NCBI RefSeq assembly: GCF_003001955.1
Contig: NZ_PVNH01000006.1
Span: 362,314-426,313, forward strand
Length of the DNA stretch: 64,000 bases
DNA from: Prauserella shujinwangii
Lineage (GTDB): Bacteria; Actinomycetota; Actinomycetes; Mycobacteriales; Pseudonocardiaceae
Reading direction: 5' to 3'
The position numbers and the translations under genes were made by a program. Below the pieces are notes generated by a model. It did no database searches, was not told the origin of the DNA, and saw only the letters and a list, made by a program, of their open reading frames with translations. Below are positions 32,979-42,248 of the stretch, piece by piece; the first letter of the stretch is position 1, and every line of letters begins with the position of its first letter.

Positions 32979-34501
32979 ACCGGCTCCTTGCCCAGCAGCG
33001 TACGGGCATCGCCGACGGTGACCACCGAGCCGGTGACCAGGACCCCGCCCCCGGACAGCGGCTCCTCGGGGTCGTCGGTGCGCTCCACGAGCGCCACCGC
33101 GGACTCGATCGCGGCGTCGAGCGTGGGCTCCACGAAGACCCGCTCCTCGCCGAAGACCGGCCGTGCCAGCTCGGCCAGCTCGGCCGGGGGCATCGAGCGC
33201 TCGGAACTGTTGCGGGTGACGACGATCTCCGACACCACGGGCTCGAGCGCCTCCAGGATGCCGGTGACGTCCTTGTCCCGCATCACGCCGACCACGGCGG
33301 CGAGCCTGCGGAACGCGAACTCCTCGGAGATGGTCGCGGCGAGCGCGGCCGCGCCGTGCGGGTTGTGCGCGGAGTCGAGCAGCACGGTGGGTGCCGCACG
33401 GGCGGGCTCCAGCCTGCCCGGATTGACCACGCCGGCGAAGGCCTCCCGCACCACGTCGGCGACCAGCTGCTTGTCCTTGCCCGCGCCGAAGAACGCCTCG
33501 ACGGCGGCGAGGGCGACCGCGGCGTTGGCCGCCTGGTGCGCGCCGTGCAGCGGCAGGAAGATCTCGTCGTAGACACCGCCGAGGCCCTGCAGGGTGAGCA
33601 GCTGACCGCCGACCGCGATCTCGCGGCGCAGCACCGAGAACTCGCTGCCCGCACGCGCCACGGTGGCGTCGACCTCCACCGCGCGCTCCAGCAGTACGCG
33701 CTCGACGTCGGGCTGCTGCTCGGCGAGGACGGCCACGCTGCCCGGCTTGATGATCCCGGCCTTCTCGGCCGCGATACCGCGCGGGTCGCTGCCGAGGTAC
33801 TCGACGTGGTCGATGCCGATCGGGGTGATCACGGCGACCTGGCCGTCGGCGGCGTTGGTGGCGTCCCACCGGCCGCCGAGGCCGGTCTCCAGGACGGCCG
33901 CCTCGACGGGCGCGTCCGCGAACGCGGCGAACGCCATGCCGGTGAGCACCTCGAACTTGCTCATGGCGGGCTCACCCGCACCGGCGGCACTGTCCACCAT
34001 GGACACGAAAGGGGCGACGTCGCGGAAGGTGTCGACGTACTTCTCCGCCGAGATCGGGCCGCCGTCGATGCTGATCCGCTCGGTGACCAGCTGCAGGTGC
34101 GGGCTGGTGTACCGGCCGACGCGCAACCCCAGCCTGGTGAGCAGCGAATCGATCATCCGGGCGGTGGAGCTCTTCCCGTTGGTGCCCGCGAGGTGCACGA
34201 TCGGGTAGGCCAGCTGCGGGTCGCCGAGCAGCTTGAGCAGCGCGGTGATCCGGGTGAGCGAGGGCTCGATCTTCGTCTCCGGCCAGCGCTCGTTCAGCTC
34301 GGCCTCGACCACGCGCAGCTCGTAGCGGGCGCGCTCCTCGATCGCGGCCTCGTCGACCTGCTCCCCCGCGTCCTCCTCGGGGTCGTCCGGCAACGGGCCC
34401 GCGATGAAGTTCTCCCCGGCCGAGAGCTCCGGCGGGAACTCCTGCTCGTCGGACGGCTCACCTCGCGGCACACGCACTCCCAACTCGTCTGACCTGCTCA
34501 C
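32975..34501 (-). CDS. folC: Folylpolyglutamate synthase / dihydrofolate synthase
   Basis: Protein of 508 residues from the GTG at 34501; the frame is open to 34564. An acidic N-terminal extension of ~60 residues is followed by the Mur-ligase fold: P-loop VHLAGTNGKSSTARMI, then YTSPHLQLVTERI, GLGGRWDATNA and ITPIGIDHVEYLG, and a C-terminal domain starting near LLDSAHNPHGA. It adds glutamates to folates. In relatives valS lies directly upstream; here 14.5 kb are inserted between them. Confidence 0.94.
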   Translation of the reverse strand: MSRSDELGVRVPRGEPSDEQEFPPELSAGENFIAGPLPDDPEEDAGEQVDEAAIEERARYELRVVEAELNERWPETKIEPSLTRITALLKLLGDPQLAYPIVHLAGTNGKSSTARMIDSLLTRLGLRVGRYTSPHLQLVTERISIDGGPISAEKYVDTFRDVAPFVSMVDSAAGAGEPAMSKFEVLTGMAFAAFADAPVEAAVLETGLGGRWDATNAADGQVAVITPIGIDHVEYLGSDPRGIAAEKAGIIKPGSVAVLAEQQPDVERVLLERAVEVDATVARAGSEFSVLRREIAVGGQLLTLQGLGGVYDEIFLPLHGAHQAANAAVALAAVEAFFGAGKDKQLVADVVREAFAGVVNPGRLEPARAAPTVLLDSAHNPHGAAALAATISEEFAFRRLAAVVGVMRDKDVTGILEALEPVVSEIVVTRNSSERSMPPAELAELARPVFGEERVFVEPTLDAAIESAVALVERTDDPEEPLSGGGVLVTGSVVTVGDARTLLGKEPV

Positions 34502-34629
34502 CACCGAGTCTACGGAGGCCTCCGGCGGCTCCGCCGTGCGCCCTTTCCACACCGGCGGAACCACACCGGACGGCGATCCGTCGCAGTAAGAAGATCACCG
34601 GACGACCACCGTCGACGCGAGGGCCGCGC

Positions 34630-35703
34630 ATGTTCACCTTCGACCACGACCGTGCCCGCAAGATCATCGACGCCCTGGAGACGCTCGGCGAGAACGCCCA
34701 GGCGGGCAGCAACTACCTCTCCGGGTACACCGACATCTCCTTCCTGGACCAGGGCGTGATCAACCTCCTCTCCGGCGCCCACGCCGACCTCACCACCACG
34801 GTCACCGACCAGATGGACCACCTGTTCGAGTACTTCCAGAGCACGCTGTCGTACAACCTGATCGACACGTTCCGCCTCTACCGCGACGAGGAGGCGGAGA
34901 ACCGGGACAAGCTCCGCGCGCTGGAGGAGTACTTCACCGCCGAGGACAACATGATGGACGACCGGAGGGACGGCGTGTCCGGGGATCCGGCCGCCGGCAC
35001 CGACGCCGATCCGTTCCGGGCACGCGAGGACCCGACGAGCCACTTCACCGAGGTCCAGCTCAGCGGTTCGGACATTCCGAGGGACGCCGAGACGCCGATG
35101 GGCGTGCTCGACATCTTCAGCATCACCTTCTTCGTGCAGACGGTGTGCCACTTCGTCGGCTGGTATCCGCTCGAAGCCGTCGGCAAGAGGATCGCCGGGG
35201 ACTGGACCGCGTTCGCGAAGTGCGCGAAGGCCTACCGCAACCTGGCCGACGGCGTCGATGCCATCGCGCGCAACCTGCGCGACCACGTCGACCAGTTGGA
35301 GCAGGCGTGGACGGGCAACGCCTACGCCGCCTGCAACGTCGCCGTGTACGCGGCGGCCAACGACATCCAGACCGGCACGGCCGAGCCGTTGCGCAAAATC
35401 GCCGACCAGTACGAAGCCGCGGTCGATGCCGCGTACCAGACCTTCCGGGACCTCGAACCGATCATCCGGGCCATCATCGACGCCGCGACGGGGATCGGGT
35501 TGATCAGGACACTTGGCAAGGGCTTCAAGGAGGGGTTCGAGCTGCTGACCAAACACACCAACGACGCGGTCGAACGGATCTCCGAGTTCCAGGCGACGAT
35601 CTCGGCGCTCAGTTCCGACCTGGCGAGCCTCGCCAGCGAGTTCACGAAGCTGGAGAAGGTCGGCGCCGTTCCCCCCATCCTCGACCAGTACGACAAGGCG
35701 TGA
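34630..35703 (+). CDS. WXG-type helical protein, putative type VII secretion substrate
   Basis: Protein of 357 residues, mostly predicted helical. Residues ~200-340 look like a WXG100-type four-helix unit, with the turn motif W-T-G at 227-229 (QAWTGNAYAAC) and a preceding helix (NLADGVDAIARNLRDHVDQLEQAW). The first ~130 residues are acidic, and a short hydrophobic patch (VLDIFSITFFVQTVCHFVGWYP) lies near 160-180. There is no signal peptide and no toxin domain I recognise. WXG proteins are often ESX/type VII substrates; no ESX machinery is in the window. It is followed 10 bases later by a small acidic-tailed protein gene. Confidence 0.62.
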   Translation: MFTFDHDRARKIIDALETLGENAQAGSNYLSGYTDISFLDQGVINLLSGAHADLTTTVTDQMDHLFEYFQSTLSYNLIDTFRLYRDEEAENRDKLRALEEYFTAEDNMMDDRRDGVSGDPAAGTDADPFRAREDPTSHFTEVQLSGSDIPRDAETPMGVLDIFSITFFVQTVCHFVGWYPLEAVGKRIAGDWTAFAKCAKAYRNLADGVDAIARNLRDHVDQLEQAWTGNAYAACNVAVYAAANDIQTGTAEPLRKIADQYEAAVDAAYQTFRDLEPIIRAIIDAATGIGLIRTLGKGFKEGFELLTKHTNDAVERISEFQATISALSSDLASLASEFTKLEKVGAVPPILDQYDKA

Positions 35704-35713
35704 AGGACGCGCG

Positions 35714-36064
35714 ATGGACTTCCACCAGCCCAGGAGCGAGAGCCGGATACTGCGCGACATGGCGGCCGAACTGAAGACCGCCGACCGGGCGGAGCTGAGG
35801 GAGATCGGCACCGCGGTGGAGAGCGGCGCACTGGCCTTCGCCGACGTCAACGCCAGCTCCGGCTATCGCGAGTTCCTCGCCGAATGCGCGGACCAGCTCA
35901 GCGCGATGACGGAGGAGGAGTTCTTCGCGAGCGAGAACCAGGACGAGGAATCCGGCCCGGCGCGGGCGGCGGCCACCGCCGACCAGGACCGCGAGGAGCC
36001 GGGCGAGCCGGAGTCCTACCTGCTTCCGGCACACCCCCCTCGCCGGGACACGCACCGCTGGTGA
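35714..36064 (+). CDS. Small hypothetical protein, partner of the WXG-type protein
   Basis: Protein of 116 residues starting at ATG 35714 with GAAGGA just before it. The first ~75 residues are helical and charged, with TEEEFFASENQDEE; the end is Pro/His-rich. No family is recognised. Size and coupling to the upstream gene suggest a chaperone, secretion partner or immunity-type protein, but this is only inference. Confidence 0.6.
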   Translation: MDFHQPRSESRILRDMAAELKTADRAELREIGTAVESGALAFADVNASSGYREFLAECADQLSAMTEEEFFASENQDEESGPARAAATADQDREEPGEPESYLLPAHPPRRDTHRW

Positions 36065-36116
36065 GCGGTGACCGCGGCGCTCACCACGAGCACCACGGTC
36101 ACCACGCACCAGCGGG

Positions 36117-36797
36117 TCAGCCGCCGCCGTGGCCGTGCGGCTCGCCGAGGAACACGTGGACGTGCCCCAGCCCGGCCTCGATACCGGCGACGTCGAGCTG
36201 GTTGGCCGCGACCGACCACGCGGCCAGCGCGTCCCGGCGGAGGTCGTCCGCCAGCGCCCGCAACCGCTCGCGCAGCGCCCCCCGCGCGTCGAGCGCGGCG
36301 GCGTAGGCCTCGACGGCCCTGCCGACGGTGGCGACCGCGCCCGCCAGGCCGGAGCGCGCCAGGTTCACCGCCGTACCGCCCGAGGGCCGCTCCCGCAGCG
36401 GAGCCGCGGCGGCCTCGACCGACCGCCGCCACTCCGCCACGTCCCCGGCCGAAGCCACGCCGTCCGCGCCGTCCGGGTGCTCGCCGAGCGCCCGTTCGAG
36501 CCCGTCCAGCACCGGCACGACGGCGTCCCGGGCCTGCTCGGCCGTGCCGACCAGCTCTCGCGTGAGCCCGGCGTCGCGCTGCCGGTCCCGATCGGCGAGT
36601 TCCGCCGCCCGGTCCGCCACGGGGTCTCCCCCGCCCAGCACACCGGGCAGCACCACGACGGCGAGCGCACCGAGCAGCACCACCCCAGCGAGCGCGAGCA
36701 GGGTGTGGAGCCGGTGCCGCGACGGGGTCTCCCGCCGCGGCACCGGCCGGTGCGGGGAGCGGCCCGGCACCCGCCCCCGCGTCTTCGCCGGTCCCAT
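36117..36797 (-). CDS. Single-pass membrane protein, last gene of the sugar locus
   Basis: Protein of 226 residues from the ATG at 36797, overlapping the stop of the ThuA gene by ATGA. A basic N-terminus (residues 1-28) is followed by one membrane segment (LLALAGVVLLGALAVVVLPGVLG) and ~170 extracytoplasmic residues in alanine-rich helices, ending in a His/Gly tail (HVHVFLGEPHGHGGG). No family is recognised. Tight coupling to the giant secreted protein suggests a partner that acts outside the membrane. The His-rich end may bind metal. Confidence 0.72.
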   Translation of the reverse strand: MGPAKTRGRVPGRSPHRPVPRRETPSRHRLHTLLALAGVVLLGALAVVVLPGVLGGGDPVADRAAELADRDRQRDAGLTRELVGTAEQARDAVVPVLDGLERALGEHPDGADGVASAGDVAEWRRSVEAAAAPLRERPSGGTAVNLARSGLAGAVATVGRAVEAYAAALDARGALRERLRALADDLRRDALAAWSVAANQLDVAGIEAGLGHVHVFLGEPHGHGGG

Positions 36798-39700
36798 CAG
36801 CCGCGCCACCGCTGGATCAGCGCCTCGGCATCCCGGACCAGCACTGCCTTCACCTCCTGGTCGGTCACGGTGCGTTCGGCCGCCGACGCGAACACGCGCA
36901 TCGCCGCGATCGCGCCCCGGTCCGCCCCCGCCGTGTGCGCCCGCTCCGCCGCGAACAGCGACGCGCGCAACGCGACGGCGCCGGGCCGCGAGATGCGGCC
37001 CTCGTCGGTGAACCGCTCGACGAGGGCCCGCAGGTCCGCCACCGAGGTCGTCACCGTGAACGCGACCGTGCGTTCCACGGTGTTGCCCGCGGCGTCGGCG
37101 GCCGTGACCACCAGCTCGTGCGTACCGAGGTCGAGCGTGTGCAGCGGCACCTCGGTCCCGCCCTCGACGGGTTGCCCGTCGAGGGTCGCCGTGGCCTCGC
37201 CCGCCCCGGACGTCGCGTCGGCGACCGTCCAGCCCGGGGTCACCGCGCCCGAGTCGCCGTACTCCGCGTCCGGCTCCACGCCGGTGACGATGAGCGCCGG
37301 CGCGGTGCCGTCGAGCCGGAGGGTGCGGGACCCGGCCTGCTCGGCGTTGCCCGCCGCGTCGGTGGAGCGGAACTCCACGACGTGCGCACCGTCGCCGCCG
37401 ACCTCGAACGGGGCGGTGTAGGGCTGCCACGCGCCGCCGTCCAGCCGGTACTCGGTGGCGGCGACGCCGGACCCGGCACCGTCGTCGGCGGACAGCGTGA
37501 CCACGGGGGTGGTGCGGTACCAGCCACCGGCCCCGTCCGGCTCGGCGGGCGTCACTTCCGCCGACGTCACCGGGGGCTCCTCGTCGGCGGTCGCCGCGGT
37601 GAGGCGGAACCAGTCGAAGGCGACCGTCACCGGCCCCTCCGTCTGCTGCGGGCCCACGGCCATCAGGCCCACCGCCGGATCGGGCACCGCGTTGGTCACC
37701 GGCTGCCCGACCGAGGTCCACTGCTCACCGTCGGCGCTGACCCAGCCCTCGTAGCTGTCCCCGGTCCTGGTCAGCCGCAGGTACCACCAGCCGCTCTCGG
37801 TGTCGCCGAGCGCGATCGAGCGGTTGCCGCCGTTGCCGAACTGCCCGTCGTTCTCCGAGACCAGCTCGGCCCGCAGGCTCGGCGCCGAGCCCGGCTCGTT
37901 GACGGCCACCACGTCGAACTTGACGTAGTCGTCGTCGTTGCCGTGCACCATGAACCCGGCCAGCTGGTACCGCTCGACCAGCGGTGCCCGCAGCCGGGTC
38001 TCGACGGTCCAGTCGCCCTCCGGCGCGTCCTGCAGGACGAAGTTGGGCGCGGGACCGTTGTCGCCGCCGTTGATGTCGGCGTTCACGGTGTCGATCCGCA
38101 ACTCGCCCTCCTCGACGCGCAGCGTGGCGAGGTCGGGCCGCACGACGGCGTTCCACCGGCAGCCGTCGAGCCGGTCACCGTCGAACTCGTCGTCCGGGTC
38201 GACCGGCCCGCCCTGCGCGGCGGAGATCCGGAAGTAGTCGAACGACGCGTCGATCACCGGGGCGGGGGTGTCGCCCTTGAGCGCGTACGGCCCGATCCGG
38301 CCGTCCGCCACCCCCGCGACGGGGAACGCGTCACCGTAGGCGGTCCAGGTGACCCCGTCGGCGGAGGTGTAGGCGGTCAGCGACGTGCCGTCACTCTCCA
38401 TCCTCAGGTGGAAGCTGGTGCCGTCGGTGGCGAGCGCCCCCTTCCGGATGGTGCGCTGCCCGCCGCTCTCCCGGACGAACTCCAGCTCGCGAGCCGACCC
38501 GTTGGACTGCACGTTGACCCGGGCGTAGTTGTCGTCGTCGGCCCACAGCAGGATGCCGCCCTGCTGCCACTGCTGGGTGGCGTCGATCGTCACCAGCGTG
38601 GTCGCCGACCAGGTCCCGGACGGCGCCTGCTGGCCGACGAACGAGATCGGCCCCGACGCCGACCCGTTGATGTCACCCGCCGCCGTGGGCAGGACGAGGT
38701 GGCCGTCGGAGACCGCGTACTCGGAGCCCTCCGGCCGGACCATGGTCCACCGGCCGGTGTCCAGGGCCTCGCCCGTGAACTCGTCGGAGCCCTCGGTGCG
38801 GCATTCGATCGGCGGGGACACCTTCGGCGTCACCACGATCGGCACCGTGACCCGCTTGTGCCGCCCCGTGCTGTCGGTGACGGTGACCGCGGCCTCGTAC
38901 TCGCCCGCGGCGGTGTAGGTGTGACTCGCCTCGGCCCCGGTGGCGGTCGCGCCGTCGCCGAACTCCCACGCGAAGGTCAGCGGCTCGTCGCCCTCGGGGT
39001 CGATGGCCGTGGCCGAGAAGTCGACGGGCAGCGGAGCGTTCCCGGTGGTCGGGCTCGCCTCGACCGCCACGTACGGCGCCGCGTTGACCGCCACCCCGGT
39101 GCCGAGGAAGGTCAGCGAGTCGAGGTCGTACGGCCCGGGCACGGCCGACCGGAACACGGCGAACAGCTCCGTCGTGCCGCCGGGGTCGGTGACGTCGACC
39201 GGGGGCAGCGTGACGTAGTCGTTCCAGCCACCGGTGTCGGGCACGTCCACCGTGGCCACCAGCGCGCCGTCGGGCGCACCGGCCCGCAGCTCCAGCGAGC
39301 CGCCGCCACCCGCCGACGACACGCGCAGGGCGACCTGGTCGATGCCGGTGAGGTTCACCGGCGAGAACGCGATCCAGTCGCCGTCGTCGATGTCGCCGAT
39401 CCGGCCGCCCGCCTCGGCCCCGCCCTGGGACACGACGCGGATGCCGGACGAGCGGGTGAAGTACTCGGCCTGCTTGTGCTTGGGCTGCAGGACCGCGATG
39501 TCCCTGCCGACCAGCGGGGGCAGGCCCTCGGCTCCGCCGTCGGTGTAGCTGGCGTCGACCGAGTAGAAGATGTTCGCGTCGGCGTGCCCTTCGTCCACGA
39601 TGGTCTCGAAGGTGCCCTCGCACGCGTTGACCGGGTCGAGCGGGTGGGCGTGCGCGTCGTGCCCGAGCGCGGGCTGCAGCACCACCCGGGAACAGTCGAC

Positions 39701-42184
39701 CGCGCCGTCCTCGGGATCGGTGACGTCGACGTCGAACGCGATCTCGTCGCCGAAGTCGAAGAAGCCACCGTCCGGCGGGGCCGTCAGCTCCACCGTGGGC
39801 GCGGTGTTGCCCACGGTCACGGTGAGGTTGGTGGTGCCGGTCTTCCCGGTCGTGTCGGTCACCTGCAGCTGCACGTTGTAGGTGCCGTTGGCCGTGAAGG
39901 TGTGCACCGGCGCGGCCTCGGCGGACGTGCCGCCGTCACCGAAGGTCCACGCGTAGCTGAGCTCGGTGCCCTCCGGGTCGTGGGAGCCCTCGCTGGAGAA
40001 GGTCACCTCCAGTGGCGCGACGCCGGACGATGGCGTGGCACTGGCCTGTGCCACCGGCCTGCGGTTGCCCTGCGTGTAGTCGATGCGGTACAGCCCCGAG
40101 TCGGGGTTGTCCCTGCCGTAGCCGCCGCCCCACTCCAGCAGGTACATCGAGCCGTCCGGGCCGAACCGCATGTCCATCGGGGCGAGCGTGTCGACGCTGT
40201 CCAGCCACGGGTCGATGGTGTGCACCGAACCCTGCTCGTCCAGGTGGAACGAGAAGATCCGGTTGCGCGCCCACTCGTAGAAGAACGGCTTGCCGTCGTA
40301 GTAGGCGGGGAACTTGGTCTCCGACTCCAGGTCGGCGTCGTACCGGTAGACGGGGCCCGCCATCGGCGCCGCGCCGCCGGTGCCCATGATCGGGAACTCG
40401 GCGGACTCACCGTAGCCGTACCAGACCTCGGCCTGCTGCGCGGGCGGCAGCTCGGCGCGGCCGGTGTTGTTCGGCGAGTCGTTGACCAGGTTGGCGCAGT
40501 CGAACTTCTCGCCCGAGGTCTGCGTCGCGAAGTCGTAGTCGTTGTACGGGATGTTGTTCGCGACGCAGTACGGCCAGCCGTAGAAGCCCGGCGCGCGGAT
40601 GACGTTCCACTCCACCTTGCCGTCCGGGCCGCGGTCCGGGTTGGCCGAGCGGGCGTCCGGACCGTAGTCGGCGACGTAGATCGTCCCGTCGGTGTCCACG
40701 GTGAACCGGAACGGGTTGCGGAAGCCCATCGCGTAGATCTCCGGGCGGGTCAGCTCCGTCCCCGGCGCGAACATGTTGCCCTCGGGGATCGTGTAGCTCC
40801 CGTCCGCCTCGGGGTGGATCCGCAGGATCTTGCCCCGCAGGTCGTTGGTGTTGGCCGAGGTGCCCTGCGCGTCGAACAGCGACCGGCCGGGCCGCTCGTC
40901 GATCGGGGCGTACCCGCCGGAGGAGAACGGGTTGGTGTCGTCCCCGACGCCGATGTAGAGGTTCCCACCCGGCCCGAACGTGAGATAGCCGCCGGTGTGG
41001 CCGGGTTCCTCCAGCCGCGACGCGGGGATCTCCAGCAGGACCACCTCGGAGTCGCGGGCGATCGCGTCACCCTCCACGGTGAACCGGGACACCCGGTTGA
41101 CCTGCTCGGTGCCGGGCGGCGAGTAGTAGAGGTAGAGCCAGCCGTTGTCGGCGAAGCCGGGATCGACGGTGATGCCGACGATGCCGTCCTCCCCCCCGGA
41201 GTACACCGGCATGTCCAGGGCCGTGGACACCGCCTGGGTCTCCGGGTCGAACACCTTCACCTGGCCGAGGATCTCGGTGTAGAACACGCGGCCGTCCGGG
41301 GCGACGGTGAGCGCGGTCGGCGCCTGCGTGTTGCTGTCCAGGGCGACCTTCTCGAAGGCGTCGTCCACTGTGGCCGAGCAGTCGGCCTCCACCGCGCCCG
41401 CGGCCGTGCGCACGCCGCCGAGCACGTGCTGCACGAACAGTTCCTCGCTGTAGGCCGCCGTCGGGTGGCCCATCGCGGTGGCCCACACGCGGGCCTGGCC
41501 GACGTCGCGGCACCAGGAGATCGGGTGATCCGCACCCATCGCGTCGGGGCCGGGGTTGTACGTCGACTCGTCGGCGTTGACCAGCACGTGCACGTCGCCG
41601 CGCATGCTGCGGTCGAAGTTGTACCACTCCTCGGACCGTTCCCAGCGGGCGGGCAGCCCGGCGGTCGAGGGGTGCTGGTGGTCGGTCACCTGCGCGGTGC
41701 CCGGCAGCACGCCGGGCGAGTGCGACGGCATGTGCGCACCGGCGTTGACCAGCTCGTCCCACCACGGGAACTCGTTCTCGATCCCCATGTCCGTGGCGTT
41801 GTGGATGGCCGCGATGCCGCCGCCGTTGTCCACATAGGTCTGGATGGCCTGGCGTTGCGCGTCGTTCTCCCACACCATGCCCGAGGTCTGGAACATGATG
41901 ACGACGTCGTACTGGGCGAGGGTGGCGTCGTCGAAGACGCCCGAGTCCTCGGTGTGGTCGAGGGTGAAGTGGTGGTCGGCGGCGAGCTGCTCGAACATCG
42001 CGACACCGGCCGGGATGGAGTCGTGCCGGTATCCGGCGGTCTTGGTGAACAGCAGTGCGGCGAACTCGGGGTCCTGCTCGTGCCCGGGGTGCGCCTGCGC
42101 GGCGGCCGGGACGAGCCCGATCGCCGTGAGCGCACCGATCAGCACGGCGCCGACCCGCGGCAGGAATCTCTTTCTTCTGCTCAT
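36797..42184 (-). CDS. Giant secreted ThuA / PQQ-type sugar dehydrogenase with carbohydrate-binding modules
   Basis: Protein of 1795 residues. Signal peptide 1-31 (cut after AQA). ThuA-like domain ~38-255 (LLFTKTAGYRHDSIPAGV, MFQTSGMVW, GGIAAIHNATD). Soluble glucose/sorbosone-dehydrogenase-type beta-propeller ~270-705 (TALTVAPDGRVFYTEILGQV, DLRGKILRIHPEADGS, MGFRNPFRF). PKD domain ~710-795; CBM6-like module ~915-1025 (RIGDIDDGDWIAFSPVNL); second PKD ~1040-1125; two DUF1349-like lectin-fold modules ~1130-1530; Ig/OmpL47-type domain ~1545-1600 (EYRLDGGAWQPY); Ig-like ~1615-1700; C-terminal FIMAH-like helical domain ~1705-1795. ThuA proteins act on 3-keto-sugars, and the propeller family oxidises sugars. 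It probably binds and oxidises a glycan outside the cell, feeding the ABC importer upstream. Confidence 0.88.
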   Translation of the reverse strand: MSRRKRFLPRVGAVLIGALTAIGLVPAAAQAHPGHEQDPEFAALLFTKTAGYRHDSIPAGVAMFEQLAADHHFTLDHTEDSGVFDDATLAQYDVVIMFQTSGMVWENDAQRQAIQTYVDNGGGIAAIHNATDMGIENEFPWWDELVNAGAHMPSHSPGVLPGTAQVTDHQHPSTAGLPARWERSEEWYNFDRSMRGDVHVLVNADESTYNPGPDAMGADHPISWCRDVGQARVWATAMGHPTAAYSEELFVQHVLGGVRTAAGAVEADCSATVDDAFEKVALDSNTQAPTALTVAPDGRVFYTEILGQVKVFDPETQAVSTALDMPVYSGGEDGIVGITVDPGFADNGWLYLYYSPPGTEQVNRVSRFTVEGDAIARDSEVVLLEIPASRLEEPGHTGGYLTFGPGGNLYIGVGDDTNPFSSGGYAPIDERPGRSLFDAQGTSANTNDLRGKILRIHPEADGSYTIPEGNMFAPGTELTRPEIYAMGFRNPFRFTVDTDGTIYVADYGPDARSANPDRGPDGKVEWNVIRAPGFYGWPYCVANNIPYNDYDFATQTSGEKFDCANLVNDSPNNTGRAELPPAQQAEVWYGYGESAEFPIMGTGGAAPMAGPVYRYDADLESETKFPAYYDGKPFFYEWARNRIFSFHLDEQGSVHTIDPWLDSVDTLAPMDMRFGPDGSMYLLEWGGGYGRDNPDSGLYRIDYTQGNRRPVAQASATPSSGVAPLEVTFSSEGSHDPEGTELSYAWTFGDGGTSAEAAPVHTFTANGTYNVQLQVTDTTGKTGTTNLTVTVGNTAPTVELTAPPDGGFFDFGDEIAFDVDVTDPEDGAVDCSRVVLQPALGHDAHAHPLDPVNACEGTFETIVDEGHADANIFYSVDASYTDGGAEGLPPLVGRDIAVLQPKHKQAEYFTRSSGIRVVSQGGAEAGGRIGDIDDGDWIAFSPVNLTGIDQVALRVSSAGGGGSLELRAGAPDGALVATVDVPDTGGWNDYVTLPPVDVTDPGGTTELFAVFRSAVPGPYDLDSLTFLGTGVAVNAAPYVAVEASPTTGNAPLPVDFSATAIDPEGDEPLTFAWEFGDGATATGAEASHTYTAAGEYEAAVTVTDSTGRHKRVTVPIVVTPKVSPPIECRTEGSDEFTGEALDTGRWTMVRPEGSEYAVSDGHLVLPTAAGDINGSASGPISFVGQQAPSGTWSATTLVTIDATQQWQQGGILLWADDDNYARVNVQSNGSARELEFVRESGGQRTIRKGALATDGTSFHLRMESDGTSLTAYTSADGVTWTAYGDAFPVAGVADGRIGPYALKGDTPAPVIDASFDYFRISAAQGGPVDPDDEFDGDRLDGCRWNAVVRPDLATLRVEEGELRIDTVNADINGGDNGPAPNFVLQDAPEGDWTVETRLRAPLVERYQLAGFMVHGNDDDYVKFDVVAVNEPGSAPSLRAELVSENDGQFGNGGNRSIALGDTESGWWYLRLTRTGDSYEGWVSADGEQWTSVGQPVTNAVPDPAVGLMAVGPQQTEGPVTVAFDWFRLTAATADEEPPVTSAEVTPAEPDGAGGWYRTTPVVTLSADDGAGSGVAATEYRLDGGAWQPYTAPFEVGGDGAHVVEFRSTDAAGNAEQAGSRTLRLDGTAPALIVTGVEPDAEYGDSGAVTPGWTVADATSGAGEATATLDGQPVEGGTEVPLHTLDLGTHELVVTAADAAGNTVERTVAFTVTTSVADLRALVERFTDEGRISRPGAVALRASLFAAERAHTAGADRGAIAAMRVFASAAERTVTDQEVKAVLVRDAEALIQRWRG

Positions 42185-42248
42185 GGTTCCTCACGTCTTG
42201 GGGACACGGGAAGAGGTCACTGCGGCGTGCCGGCGCCGGCTCGACGGA

